Of a DNA stretch of 64,000 nt, positions 24,096-36,093 are shown in pieces. The DNA is taken from the NCBI GenBank assembly GCA_032988165.1, contig JANTQF010000050.1:103377-167376 (forward strand). Direction: 5' to 3'. The stretch is from Emmonsiellopsis sp. PD_33 (taxonomy: Eukaryota; Ascomycota; Eurotiomycetes; Onygenales; Ajellomycetaceae). Each line of letters begins with the position of its first letter. The first letter of the stretch is position 1. The notes beneath the pieces were generated by a model. The model saw only the letters and a program-made list of their open reading frames with translations, was not told where the DNA came from and ran no database searches. Position numbers and translations under genes: made by a program.

Positions 24096-25762
24096 ACAAA
24101 GCCCGGTTTCGACAGGGTTATGTAAATGAGTCATGACTTCATTTTGTTTGCCGGCTTTCACTCTCAATACACGGCTACTCGTTTTCGACTCTAGAGGATA
24201 CGCTTTTTTCTTTGTTTTATTTCATCCGGCACCGAATAAGCGCGCTGGGCGCGGGTGCGCCACGTCAATATTTATTTAACCGGACACTAGCATTATAGAC
24301 TCAGGCGGAGCATATTCGTTCATGATGGTTCAATTTTTTCGTTTTTCAACGTCGGGAAGGGTTCTTCTGCTCATTTTTTTCATCACTCCTATACATTTCA
24401 CGTTATCCGTTTTCCTTTGGTCATTGTTCGTATTTTCAAAAATATACCGGATTATGTCACGTTACGGCCGTCTCACCAGCATATTCTTCATCAGATGTAT
24501 AAGCTTATCGATTTTTTTTTGTCTCATTTCCTTATTATACAGGGTTGGCGGTTGGCAGGGTTGGCGGTTTACTTACATGCATTGCTACGTTTTTCTTTTT
24601 GTTTCAACAGTTTTGATCATTGTCTTGCGTTTTTTTATCTTGCGTTAGGTTTTTTCTTCTTTCATTATTTCCGTTTTCTCTCATCCTTGGTCGAACGGCT
24701 CCTACTATCCGTCATACTTTTACGCTTGCGTATCACAAATCGGTTCGGATGGACCGCGACGAACTACGGGCTTCCTCCATAACGGCAAAAATAGACCGAA
24801 CAATAGAGCGGGGGAAACGCAAGGAACAAAAGACAAGTTGCGAGGTACAACAGTTGCAGGGAAAACAGGGGAAATAGAGGTGATAGAGGCGGCAGGGAAA
24901 AGAAAAGAAAAGAAAATACTGGAAAAGCTCTCAAAAACACCAACAAGGGGGAGGGCGCATTTGATATTTTTTAATCGTTTTTGCCATCTTTCCCTAATCG
25001 CCTTCATCACTCGCTCTGGGTCTGTTTTTGTTTCCCATTTTGTTTTCCAAATGCATTTGTACGGGTTTATCTCATCATGCTTTGTCTTATCTTGCCTTGT
25101 CTTGCCCTTTTTTTCCCTCCTTATCTTCCCTTGCATGTTTTCTTTTCTATCTTTTTAAATCCAATCTGGTTCTCATTCCTCAAAAGAAGAGTACCCCCAT
25201 TCAAAACGCGTGCTCCCATCTTACTCCTTTTATTGTATCTTTTGTTCACTATTTTTCTGCTTCTTGTGCAAAGTTTTTTTTTATTTCCCTCATTATACAA
25301 AATTGATAGAGTGGAGGGAGGCCGGTCCAGAGGAAAAGAAAGAAAGAAAACTCGGGAAAAAATGAGTTTTTGAGCGAAAATAATATACATATACATATAT
25401 ATCCGTACATATACATATATAGCGGACTAATAAGAGTATGTTACAATTACCAAGTTTAATTTGAATCTACCTACCTAGAAACTAACATGCTCCTTTTTGC
25501 TTCCCCCCCCTATTTCAACACTTGCCTACGGTTTTTATGGTTGGGATAGAGTTGATGCCAAGAAGCATCACGTGACCAAAAATCTCAAATCACATGACCT
25601 GCCAGCTTGTCGGGCTGCGAAAACGATCCGTCCCGATTCGTCCGAACGAAGACGACGACGAAACGTTCCTTTTTTTCCCCAAACCCCCCCCCCGACAACC
25701 GCCAAACACCGAATCAATTCCCTTTTTTGTTATTGGAGGTTTTTTTTGTTGTGGTGATAATT
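24096..25762. other. 3' region of the factor gene and promoter of QCR10
   Basis: T-rich downstream sequence with overlapping low-complexity open frames (24322-25373) that I do not accept as genes. An ATATACAT-type repeat lies at about 25378-25422. Near QCR10 are CACGTG (25569-25574, in TCACGTGAC) and TCACATGAC (25590-25598), E-box-like sites about 190 and 165 bp upstream of the proposed ATG. Confidence 0.5.
25569..25598. promoter_or_regulatory. Paired E-box-like sites (CACGTG, CACATG)
   Basis: TCACGTGAC and TCACATGAC lie 21 bp apart upstream of QCR10. In fungi CACGTG is bound by Cbf1-like or other bHLH proteins, which often regulate respiratory genes. Binding here is inferred from sequence only. 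Confidence 0.4.
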
Positions 25763-27314
25763 ATGGTATGTGATGTGGATTTTCTTTCTTTCTTTTTTTG
25801 ATTGGGATTGATTGGTGTGGTGTGGTGCGGTGTGGTTTGTTTTTGGGGTTGGTTGGGAGGAACTGGGACTGCGGACTGCGGACCGGGACTGCGGACTGGC
25901 ATTGGGATCGACTTGGGAGGATATATACCGGGTTGATAGTGATGGGAAGAAGAAAGGAGGAGGAGGAGGAGGAGGATTACCGGACTTTGGTCTTCTTTTG
26001 CGGTTCTGATCCCGATCCGGCGTGGCGATGCGAAACGAAACGAGCGATGATATGACATGACACGAGATGGACGACGGCGAGCGGGTATGGAGATGGAGAT
26101 GGAGATGGAGATGGGGATGGAGATGGGTAGTGAGCGGGCAATTGGCGCGATTGGCGGGTGTTTTGGGGTTGGTTTCGATCAATCAATGGATCGGATCAAT
26201 TGCGTGGGAGTCGATGGGTGGATGGATGGATGGATGGATGGATGGCCTGCGTATCTTACTATCTGCCCGGAGACGAACGATGCGATGCGATGCGATGAAC
26301 GATGACGATGAACGATGCGGAGTGACTTCACTCTACTTTGCCTTCGATGGAGAACTAGATTCGATTCCCGTTATGCCACAGTCCCTTTCCTTTCACCGGT
26401 TCCCGGTTCATGTGTTGTGTCTGGCGGTGTTGGCTTTTTTGTTCCCTGCGTTTTTTTTTTGTCCGTCTTGGTGGGCAGATTTGGCTAACAAGTGGCTTCT
26501 TTTTTTTTTTAATTTGTTTAGGTCTCCCCTTCTCCTGCTCGCTTTGCCGGTGCGGCTCCCTACCGGTCACCATTTGCGCCTAAGTGAGTGACCTTTTTTT
26601 TTATTGGCGGGGTTCTTCTGTTTGGGATATTGCTGTGTGTGTGTATACGTGGTGTTGGGAATATGGGGGGCGACGCGTTGGGGAATACGGACAGTGATGT
26701 TATTCTTGGCTGGATGGGGTTGAAACTTGAATTGGATGGGCTGTGATGGGCAGGAGGGGATATTCGTCGGGCATGGGACGGAGGGCATATCTGACTGATA
26801 TCCGGATACCCAAAATTAGCAATTGGGTATCTGGAAGAAGGAATGGATGTCAGCGGGACATGTTGATATTTTCCCTACGGACCTTGGCTAACATATCAAC
26901 CCACCCCCTAACCAGATACACCGTCCAGCCCAATATCGCTGGTTACACGCTGAAGAATGCTATCAAATTGTAAGCTTTTTCCGCGTTCCCTCTCCTGCCA
27001 ACCCACCCCCGACTGAAAGACACCGTATTATCCCACACTTCCGACTAACTGAACCCCCGTTACCGTTTTTCAGCGGCACCATTGCCTCCGGCTTCGGTGT
27101 GACCGCCGGCATCTTCGCCGTCTTCTTCTTCGGCGAGATCCCCCGCGTCCGAAAGGATATCCTGATGAACATCCCCGTTATCGGCGGATACTGGGAGCGC
27201 AGCATCCCCGCTGAGGATAACGTGAGTGAAAACCCCCCCCCCCCAAATAAAACGCTGCCAACACTCGGGAGAAATCATCCAAAAAAACTAACATCTATAA
27301 AATAGCCCTTCTAA
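25763..27314 (+). CDS. QCR10: Cytochrome bc1 complex subunit 10
   Basis: This small single-span subunit sits at the edge of respiratory complex III in the inner mitochondrial membrane, next to the Rieske protein. Five exons give 91 aa: 25763-25765 (ATG only), 26522-26583, 26916-26969, 27074-27221 and 27306-27314. All splice sites are GT-AG, and the last intron has CTAAC before its TAG. Recognisable parts are YTVQPNIAGYTLKNAIKL, the membrane segment GFGVTAGIFAVFFFGEIPRV, RKDILMNIPVIG and the family's AEDNPF end. Exons 2-5 are well supported. Exon 1 is inferred: no in-frame ATG precedes RFAGAAPYRSPF within exon 2, and 25763 is an ATG followed directly by GTATGT, phase 0. As I recall, yeast QCR10 also has an intron near its start codon. 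Intron 1 (756 nt) contains GGAGAT and GGAT repeats. Confidence 0.85.
26085..26295 (+). repeat. Simple repeats inside QCR10 intron 1
   Basis: Runs of GGAGAT (about 26087-26125), GGAT (about 26217-26244) and GATGC (about 26278-26296) lie within the proposed first intron. They are probably slippage products and create spurious long frames. Confidence 0.7.
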
Positions 27315-29706
27315 ATACCTCGCCCCCACCCGACCTCGATATTTCATTCATCAATGGCAATCCCAGCTGGCGCTATCTTCCCCGCCCCCGTCCGCCAATT
27401 ACATACATACTGCGCTCTCTTGCTCCTTCTCTCTCTCTCTCTTCTTTGATTAGTTTGTATTTCCATGGTGGAGAGATTAATCGGAGACGGAGGGATTATG
27501 GAATTTGCAGCGTGTGTTGTGTGTATGTGTATGTATCATACGTACGTAGTATAACTACTATAGACAAAAACAAACGTCCCAACACAGACTAAATACTATT
27601 TCTTTATATATTTTACCTTTTTTTTTTTTCTGTTCAAGTTGTTATATTCATTTCTATCTATCTTTCTGTCTGTCCACCTGCCTGTAGCTCTGGGGCAGAA
27701 TATAGAAATCGTCTGGAACTAGAGCCCTAAAGAAGAAGCATGGGTTATTGTCTGTCCCATTGCGGACTTGCAGTAAGTTAACTAGGTCAAGGCAGCTAGC
27801 CACAGAACCCCAGATCAAAGCTTGGATTTGCCGGTACTGCTGGTAAGTAAATGCGTGGGAATGAGCTGAGAAAATCTGTCTTATCACAACTGCACTAGAC
27901 ATATTTTGATGGAATTTCATCGAGGAGCTAGCTAGCTCATGCGCGCTTTTCCCAGTCCTGGTGATGCCATGTCTGTATCATTTTGAGTTGAGAGCATGGA
28001 CATTTGTATGTACAGTACATCATTAGTGTTCCTGATATTTTGGCGGAACTAGCCCTTAGATGCCATGTCTATTAGCTATTAGCGATGAGGGATTTAGGTA
28101 ACTAACTAGTTGAAGATCAATCAATCTCCATTGATTCAGGATTATAAAGTCCAAGGGAAACAAATCAGGGGTTAGTTAGCACTTTTGAGGTTAATTTCGC
28201 ATCTCTCGGCATATGGTAGAGGCACTATATCCAAATGGGTGTAGTTGATTCCCCCCACCAAGGATGACATATATCATGTATCTAATTAGTATCACAGTCT
28301 AGGTGTCATAGTCACTGACTTACACCTGAGAAAAAATGAAGAATAATAATAATAATAATAATAATAGTTACCATTGGGATACACGGCCAATCCGCCTGAT
28401 AGGTTAATAACTTCAAGTTCGCTACTTGGTGAAAAATTTTGTGTATGCGCGGTATAAGCAAGCCTAGAATATATATTCTTAGTTACTTTGTCGGGTTGAG
28501 GATAGCATTTAGTTTTTGATGACGATTCTATTTTTCGGGGCCTCGACTTTTTTTAGTTATTAAGCCCTGCCCCGAAGCTAGGCACTATGCTATAGGCCTT
28601 AACACACAGGTGAACATACGTATAATTCAGACAAGCATTATTAACCTGGTAATAGTAGTGATCATACTCACACACATCAGCTTTTGCTGTGGGAGTGAAG
28701 CCAACGCGGGTAGAAAATCTTATCAATAGACTAGCCCGGTTGATGACCACATACTTGAAAAGGATTGGTTCTGAGACGGGTGTAGTAATGTAGGATTGAG
28801 TCTCGGGGAAGAGTATCCATGGAATCTATAATAATTAACCAATACATAACAAATAATGATATTAGGATGAACAGTCATGACGAACCAGGGATAAATATGG
28901 CACCATTGCTCAAGTCAACGGGCTAGAAAGCCTAATGGGGTAATTTAGTGATATAAAATGCCCTTTAGGCTACATATTTAACCCAGTTTTGATTCCTGAA
29001 AGTCAGAAAGAACATGGACTCACACATCTTTGGACTTTAGAGGTTCACATTAATGCTAAGGCTGTCAAGAGGGTATGGGCACGTGAGATCTGAAGCCCTA
29101 CAGCCCTTGTTATTTCCATCCCCCCTTTTTCCATCCCCTTTCTCAAGGAAATACCATATTATTTGACTTACGTGCTGTGAGATGACAGATCTTATCACTC
29201 TTTCTGCAAAAAACCAAGCTGGCTCAGCCAAACAATAACTTCGTAATGTGAAAACCTGAGATCAGGACGGAGGAACAATATGATAAGAATTGGCGGTCAA
29301 TCAGCCTTAATAGGTTTCCGTTAATCAATCATATCATTTTACCTTATCACCCCTCTCCTAGTAGCTCGCCCTGTCAACCGTTTATTGTTGTCCGTATGCT
29401 TACTTCCTGACGACGTTCGATGGAGGTGGAAACAAGGTATGTGGATCGAGGATGGACCTGCCATTTTGGACCTAGCTTCCCATTCCCTTGTGGGGCTGTT
29501 CTCCCCACACGGACCACCCCTTATCGACCTTAGATTGACCGCTGGTAGGTTGGATTTGGTTGGCTACTGAATATCTATAGTACCTGAATCTTTACCTATC
29601 TACGTTCGCAGAAGGACTTAATTTATATATAAGGGCCGGAGGATAATTCTGCGAAAAGATACTAAGAAATTTCATGTAGATTCCTTGCGAGGGCATCATT
29701 TAGATA
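27315..29706. other. Gene-poor region between QCR10 and the orphan pair
   Basis: No supported gene. It contains a TC run near 27427-27445 and a (TAA)n microsatellite at about 28343-28367. Short frames on the minus strand (27654-27920, 28553-28750, 29037-29231) could be gene relics, but I recognise nothing in them. Confidence 0.45.
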
Positions 29707-30528
29707 CTAATAAGTAAAGTCATTAATGAGAGCCTGTTGATTGCTGGCATAAACGCGCACAAATGAGTGTATGTATTCTGGTTTGTAGTAAACTATGGCA
29801 TCGTCAATCCCGGTCCTAACATCAGCATGAAGCAATAAGTATCCAGCCAACCTTCCATCTTCCATCCACCCTCTCATCTGCCACTTATCCTCTCTGCAGT
29901 TGATATCTTCCTCTGGGCTAAGAGGGATAAAAACAGACAATGTTGACCTGGGCTACAAGTCATATTTTGGCAGTCTTAAATACCCAAACTCTCTCCAGAA
30001 ATCACACTCCAGTTGATCATCACTTGTAATATAACAGCAAGATTGACGACGGTGTTCAAGGTAAACCACCCTGAGAAGATCTAGGTCACACCTATAACTT
30101 CTGAAGTATTTTTCCATTCTGTTTCTTTCCTCAACACTCAGAGATTCCAGCCCATACTTCCTGGCCAGAAGCACCATGCATTCGCCATGTTCCTTCCCTA
30201 GATACTTTCAATTAGTACTAGGAGCAAAAATGATGGCACTGGTAAAAAAGAAAAAGGGTGTAAGAAGTTTAGCTCACTTACGGGCCCTAGCTTTGAAATC
30301 TTTGTAGTATATCGCTTTGTATGGGGCGATGTCGACCGGGTAGCCCCTTTCGGTCTTTCTGTGTGGGGTCATTCGGTCGATCCATTTCATCCAGTTTTTC
30401 AAGAGTACTACTCCGGCAATTGTCCCATACCCTTGAAATTTAAGGGCAATCATGTCGATATCCGACAATAGGGAGCTAAGAAAGTGGTGGTTGCCCGGCG
30501 GGGTGTAGTAGTTGGTATTATGTGCCAT
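29707..30528 (-). CDS. Orphan protein A of a tandem pair
   Basis: Unrecognised family. Exon 1 is 30528..30282, starting MAHNTNYYTPPGNHHFL; an in-frame ATG 12 bp further upstream exists, but this start aligns with that of paralogue B. Intron 1 (30198-30281, GTAAGT to CTAG) is phase 1, as in B. Exon 2 begins at 30197. It can stop at 29953 (163 aa total, like B) or be spliced by a 66-nt phase-2 intron (29918-29983, GTATTT to CTTAG). That intron removes the TAG and adds exon 3, 29917..29707, for 223 aa. A and B share DID.I...F......I.G...L..W..WI in exon 1 and an acidic, aromatic-rich exon 2. There is no signal peptide. The gene is probably young or lineage-specific. Confidence 0.58.
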
Positions 30529-31725
30529 ATTTGCCAGCACGAATACCTAGGATTCGAGAAGCCAGGGAGGTGGTGCAGATATATTAGGCTAACACTCGGC
30601 TGCCGGTGGGTTTAGGGTAGGGGCGTCAACGAAATAGAAGACTTCGAATTGAATGGTCCTTCGATAGGAAACGGGTAATACTGATATTCAGCGAAAGTGG
30701 AGTTAAACATGGAAAACTGGCCGCCTCTGAATCAATTCGAAGAAGAGCTTGTTGGGGACCGTGTGCGAAGGAGTAAAAAGCAACGGCAAGAAAATGGGAT
30801 TTGGACTAAGAATATATACTCCTTGCGGCTGCGCATTAGCCATGGAAGTAATCAGGAATATCTCGCCTGAAGCCATGAGAAATAACTATAACAAGGTAAT
30901 CCCTTGATCTCCTCGTGGTATTAACCATTATCTTTTGTAATGGTGTTTTCCGAAAGAATCTCCCCGTGCCTCACAATCGTTGAGCGGGGCCCCAAAATGC
31001 TGTTGGCAGTTAGTTCATGGATGATGTGGAATAAAATGGAAAGCTCCAAGCCCGTAAATAATGATCTAGCTTTGGTTTGTAAGACGAGATTATTGTTTCA
31101 AACAATGAGTTTGCATTCCCCGGAAAAAATTCTGGCATTCTCTCATTGTTGTTAGTTCTTTTGTCTGGATAGTTTCCCCCCTTATAGCTTTTCAATGGGT
31201 CCTTAGGAACCTTGATGGAGCAAAGCTGTATAAAGTTTGATATTTGCACTCTAGATATTTAGGGTGAGCGACGTACGGGGATGGCCAAGCATGGGAGAAA
31301 ATAACGAATAGGGAGCTCTCCACTATCTCTCTATATTTAACATTTCCTAACAAGTGAGACAAGGCAACATTGTTCAACAATATGGGTAACGAGAGTAAGC
31401 TAACTTCCATTACACATTCAAGGGTGGACACTCGAACCCCGTGCTTGGTTGGTTGACTTTTATTTATCCTACAAGTAACTAATATACCGGGATAAACATT
31501 CAGTTTATAAAAAGGGGAATATGCCTTAAAGTGTTGCCGAGATGGAAGCCAAGGGGTGCCCGTATGGCGGCAGAATAAAAGCGCGGCGTAGAATACCCAA
31601 CGGAATAGTATTCTCAATCGAATTATATAGGGAAACAGACATTGGAAACCCCCAGGCCAGGCCTACAACTCTATGGAAAAGACTGTGTTGAATTGACTAC
31701 CTTCTCCCCTGTCGCCGCCCACTCC
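30529..31725. other. Spacer between the two orphan paralogues
   Basis: No supported gene. A 141-codon open frame at 31192-31617 (-) lacks a recognisable domain and overlaps another frame. It may be leftover coding sequence from the local duplication, but I cannot align it to either paralogue. Confidence 0.45.
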
Positions 31726-32281
31726 TTATTCCATTTCAAGCTCCAAGAAAGAAAATTGTTCCGTGAACCGCACGTCTATCTCTTTCTGGACCTCTGGATC
31801 ATTTGCATCCTTTCCTTCTTTCCTGCAGAGATATCCCCGGTGGATCAGAACAAATATATCATAGTTATAACCATAGCAGGCCTTATAATTCTCCATGTAT
31901 TTCGTGAAGTCCTCGTCTAGGTCTACACAGTTGGAATTTTTAACTCTTGACACCGCGTCGAATAACTCTCGGTTCATGTCTAGACACCAAAAGTTAGCGA
32001 CAACTGAGGAATTATGATACCAAGAGTAAAAAGACCCTACCGGCTGTCTTCTTGTATTCCTTCAGTTCCGATTCAAAATCCTCGACGAATGGTTTGTACC
32101 CCGCGGGAAATTCATTCAGATCGAGAATCCAATAAATCCAGTAGTGTAAGACTGCATGTCCAGTGATCGTCGCCCGCGCACCAAAACTTGCGACGATATA
32201 GTCGATATCGGCGTCTAAGTCGTCGAAGAATATGTGACCAGCCGGGATTTCTAGATAGCCCGCCTCTGCCCATTTTGCCAT
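31726..32281 (-). CDS. Orphan protein B of a tandem pair
   Basis: Exons 32281..32041 and 31979..31726 give 164 aa. The 61-nt intron (31980-32040) has GTAGGG and TCTAG ends, phase 1. I chose the ATG at 32281 because MAKWAEAGYLEIPAGHIFFD aligns with the start of paralogue A and lengths then match (164 and 163 aa). The frame is open further up to 32377, so a longer N-terminus is possible. Residues about 25-52 (ADIDYIVASF, then HAVLHYWIYWILDL) are hydrophobic and aromatic but not a clear membrane helix. The end is acidic (EQFSFLELEME). No family or function is recognised. The weak 5' splice site could indicate early decay. Confidence 0.57.
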
Positions 32282-34126
32282 TGTGCCCGCATGCGAGTGG
32301 GGGTCTCGATAGAATCCTGGAATCAACAAACGGGTATTTCGGGGGGAAGAGACCCGCGAGACAGGGTTAACGAACACAAGGTGGGGAAGGAAGAGTTTAG
32401 ATCAAATGGTTTTGGATAAAAGGGGAGAATTTCCCTTCAAGTAGGCAAAGGAACCGATTGGGGGTGCATAAACTTCAGAAGGGAACTCCAATCACTATGA
32501 TGAATGACTGAGGGATGGCTGAGGGAGGCATAAATTGTAACGAGGCAATGGAGATCTGCTTGTCCCATACTAAGGAAAGAGAGACCCAAAGAAAGTAAAG
32601 ATTCCCTTCTTCTGCCTTCCCTATCTAGTATCTTCCTCCTTCCCTTTGTATCAGATTACTCGCCCTTTGCGCCTTCTATGAACGTCAAAGGTAAAGGTAA
32701 AAAGACATATAAAGGCCGTATGATAAACTTATAGTAGGGCGCGGATAAAATACGCATAAGGAAAATCGCCATAAAGCTTCTATACTTATGGATTAATGCG
32801 GAAGCAAAATTGATCTTATGAGGAATGATAGGACGCCACCCTGCCCTCAGAATTTGCCAGGGTCAATCACGCGGAGGTGAAGTAGAGTCTCTGAAGCTTT
32901 TAACAGACTCGTACTGAATTGGTGCGCCAAACCAAAATAACTACAACTAGGGGTAGAGAAAGTCTGTGAAATCCCACTGTATGAACTTTTCGAATACGAT
33001 AGATTTCACTCCAGGATCGTCCACAGGTGGCTGTCCCGTGGATTGCTAGAAGTGCCTTCCCCTAATGCAGGACTTCGGGACATGAATAAATTGGCAGTAT
33101 AAATAGGGTCAATCATAATTTCTTCAGACGAAACAAGTCTTGCCTTGCACTGCTGGAAGGGAAGCTTTGCAATGTGTAGCGTTTGTTACTAGTAGACCAC
33201 CCTTGCTGTTTGTAGGTCCTTGTGGGAGAAATAAAAGAAAATTCAGGGGGTTTGCCATTCTCCAAATCAAAGTAATACCGAATGAATGGCCCTGTATTCT
33301 ATGCTCGGTAAAAGCAGAGCAAAAAAAGGGTATTATCAGGATAGAGAGTTGGATCCCAACATGGAATTTGCGAGTGCAACGGTGAGCAGAGAAGTTCCCG
33401 GGTTGGAAGAGGATGGGTCCGTTAGAACCACTTAAGAATAACTCCTTTGTAACTTAATAGACATCCACGTTGACGAGGATGGCGTACTTTGTTCTAGACA
33501 GTTTTTTCTAGGAGCAATGTAGTTTAGAGGAAAAACCGCGAGTTAAATGGAAGGTAACAGGTTAAGTTAGGGCTTTGTCGAGTCACGTGGAGATAAGATA
33601 GGATCCATTCCCTTTTTCTGGGATGGACGATAGTACGTTGAGAGACTCGAATTTGTTGGGTTTCTGATATCAAATCTGTACGACGTCAATACGAGGACTA
33701 AGAACATAACAATGGGGAAATATGTGCAATCCAGGAATGGAAAATCCTGCCCAGAAAGATCCTCGAGGCACAACAAGGCTGATATCTCACTAGCACATGC
33801 ACTAACAACCCCGGATGGAGCTGTCTGCTCATCGCTGGCTATGGATGTGGCTGCAGAGAGGACTTGAGGTACTAGTACTTTCTTATCTCTGATCTCCAGT
33901 GATACGAATGTACATCTTCTCCGAGCAAGATAACCAATGTTACATTTCTTAGCTCATCTGTGTTGCCAGCGGGCGATAATAACACATGCTATCATGACGC
34001 GCTTTGTTCGCAAATCACATATTTCCGCTTCTCCTCTCCTCTCTTACGTTTCCTGGGAGTTCACAGCACTTTACATGTCTCGAGTCAACACTGCTACAGG
34101 ATCCCATCTCCGTCTTCATCGCGATC
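32282..34126. other. Intergenic region upstream of the permease
   Basis: No supported gene. Open frames at 33140-33385 (+), 33567-33776 (-) and 33937-34188 (+) are short and unrelated to known families. The last few hundred bases are the permease promoter and leader. Confidence 0.45.
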
Positions 34127-36093
34127 ATGTCAAGTGGGAAACAGTCCTATACAGGCGAGAGAGCACAGGTCACCTCTGTGCTTCCTGATGGAGATGTCCC
34201 AGTGTCTGACCACCAGATGGATGCTGATGAACGTGTAATTGTGTCACTCGGCTACAAGCAGGAATTTAAGCGTGAGTTCTCTCTATGGACCACTTTCTGT
34301 GTCAGTTTTTCGGTCCTAGGGCTATTGCCTTCGTTCGCGAGCACTCTATGGTACGGTATGTTAATCTATCCCATGTCCCCCGCAAGAAACGCAGCTTCAA
34401 TGTCTAATCGAAGACGATAGGTATGGGATATGCTGGAACAGCTGGAATGGTTTGGGGATGGATCATTGCAATGATCTTTATTCAATGTATTGCTCTGAGT
34501 ATGGCTGAGCTTTGCTCCTCCATGCCCACTAGGTAAGCCATTCTGGATCGTTAGGGTTGTTTGATTTGAATAATTTAGCTAACCCAATATTAATTTCAAG
34601 CGGCGGTCTCTACTATGCAGCAGCTGTCCTAGCACCACCCAAATACGGTCCTTTCGCTGCTTGGTTTACCGGATGGTCGAACTGGATAGGTCAGGTTACG
34701 GCAGCACCGTCCGTCAATTATGGAACTGCGGCCATGATACTCGCCGCAGCTTCAATCAACAACCCTTCCTACGTCCCAACGGGTTACCAAACGTTCCTCC
34801 TTACAACGTTGATAATGATCATTCACGGAGTAATTAGCAGCATGCCTACAAAATGGATTGCCCAATTTAATTCGTACGGCTCGACTTTCAACATAATCGC
34901 TCTCGTCATTGTCCTCATTGCCATCCCCGCCGGGACAACCAACTCCCCAAAATTCAGCCCAGCTTCAGAGGTCTGGGGTACTATATATCAAGGCACCTCA
35001 TTCCCTCCCGGTGTCGCGGTCTTGATGTCTTTCGTGGGCGTAATCTGGACCATGTCCGGCTACGACTCCCCATTCCACCTAAGCGAAGAATGTTCCAACG
35101 CCAATGTCGCCTCTCCCCGCGCCATCATCCTGACCTCTGCCGTTGGCGGGTTGATGGGCTGGTTCCTCCAACTTGTCGTTGCATACACTGTCACGGATAT
35201 AAGCGCAGTTCTCGAATCAGATCTAGGCCAACCATGGGCTTCATATCTGTTCCAAGTAATGCCTCGCAAGACAGCCCTGGCCATCCTGGCTCTAACAATC
35301 ATTTGTGGCTTCTCTATGGGACAGGGCTGCATGGTCGCCGCCTCGCGCGTAACATATGCCTACGCTCGTGATGACTGTTTCCCTCTTTCGCGGATCTGGA
35401 AGAAAGTGAACACCCACACGCAGACGCCTGTTAACGCAGTCTGGCTCAATTGTGTGATCGGGATACTATGTTGTCTGCTCATATTGGAAGAAGGCGGTCT
35501 GGCAGTTGGCGCCCTTTTCTCCATTGGTGCCATAGCCGCGTTCACGGCGTTCGCCGTCCCAATTGCCATCCGTATTTGCGTCGTGGGGGACAGGTTCCGT
35601 CCGGGGCCGTTCAATTTGGGAAAATGGAGCACCCTTATCGGAACTGCGGGGGTGTCGTTTGTGCTACTGATGATTCCGATCTTGTGTCTCCCTGCTACAA
35701 CGGGAGCCGAATTATCGTGAGTTGTAACCCCTGTCACTGTCCCAAGCTCACCCGCTAGGCTCCTCCCCACTTCTACACCACCCTCCCCCATATCCCCACG
35801 TAATCAAACAACTAACCCCCTTCTCCCCCCCACACAGCCCCAAGGACATGAACTGGACCTGCCTCGTCTACGGCGGCCCCATGCTCATGGTAACAATCTG
35901 GTGGTTCATCGACGCGCGCAAATGGTTTAAGGGGCCAAAGGTTAACGTTGAGCACCACATGCTTGGCCGCGAGGAGGCGGTCGTGGAAGGTGTTAGGATA
36001 GGCGAGGGGGAGGGTGACGGGAGTACTATGGAGAAGAGTACCTCTACAGCTAGTATGGCGAAGGTGGTTAGTGCGGCTGGTGAGTCAAAGTGA
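34127..36093 (+). CDS. Amino-acid/GABA-type permease (APC superfamily)
   Basis: A plasma-membrane transporter of the fungal GABA/choline-type amino-acid permease group, importing an amino acid or GABA with protons. Exons 34127-34355, 34421-34532, 34601-35716 and 35838-36093 give 570 aa; all introns are GT-AG. The N-terminal 55 residues are hydrophilic. The core begins at LGYKQEFKREFSLWTTFCVS, followed by the helix-1 motif TLWYGMGYAGTAGMVWGW and AELCSSMPTSGGLYY, where GGLYYA is a family hallmark. About 12 membrane segments follow, including the SGYDSPFHLSEECSNA loop that is typical of the group. The C-terminus is Ser/Glu-rich and cytosolic. Substrate cannot be read from the sequence; GABA, choline and polyamine carriers look alike. 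Confidence 0.94.

Noticed and set aside
24322..25373. Several hydrophobic open frames that look like membrane proteins
   Set aside because: Phe/Leu/Ile-rich frames come from T-rich 3' DNA; no consistent start, homologue or splice structure.
34004..34126. Upstream in-frame start for the permease
   Set aside because: It would add a Phe/Ser-rich stretch before a typical hydrophilic permease N-terminus; ATG 34127 fits the family better.
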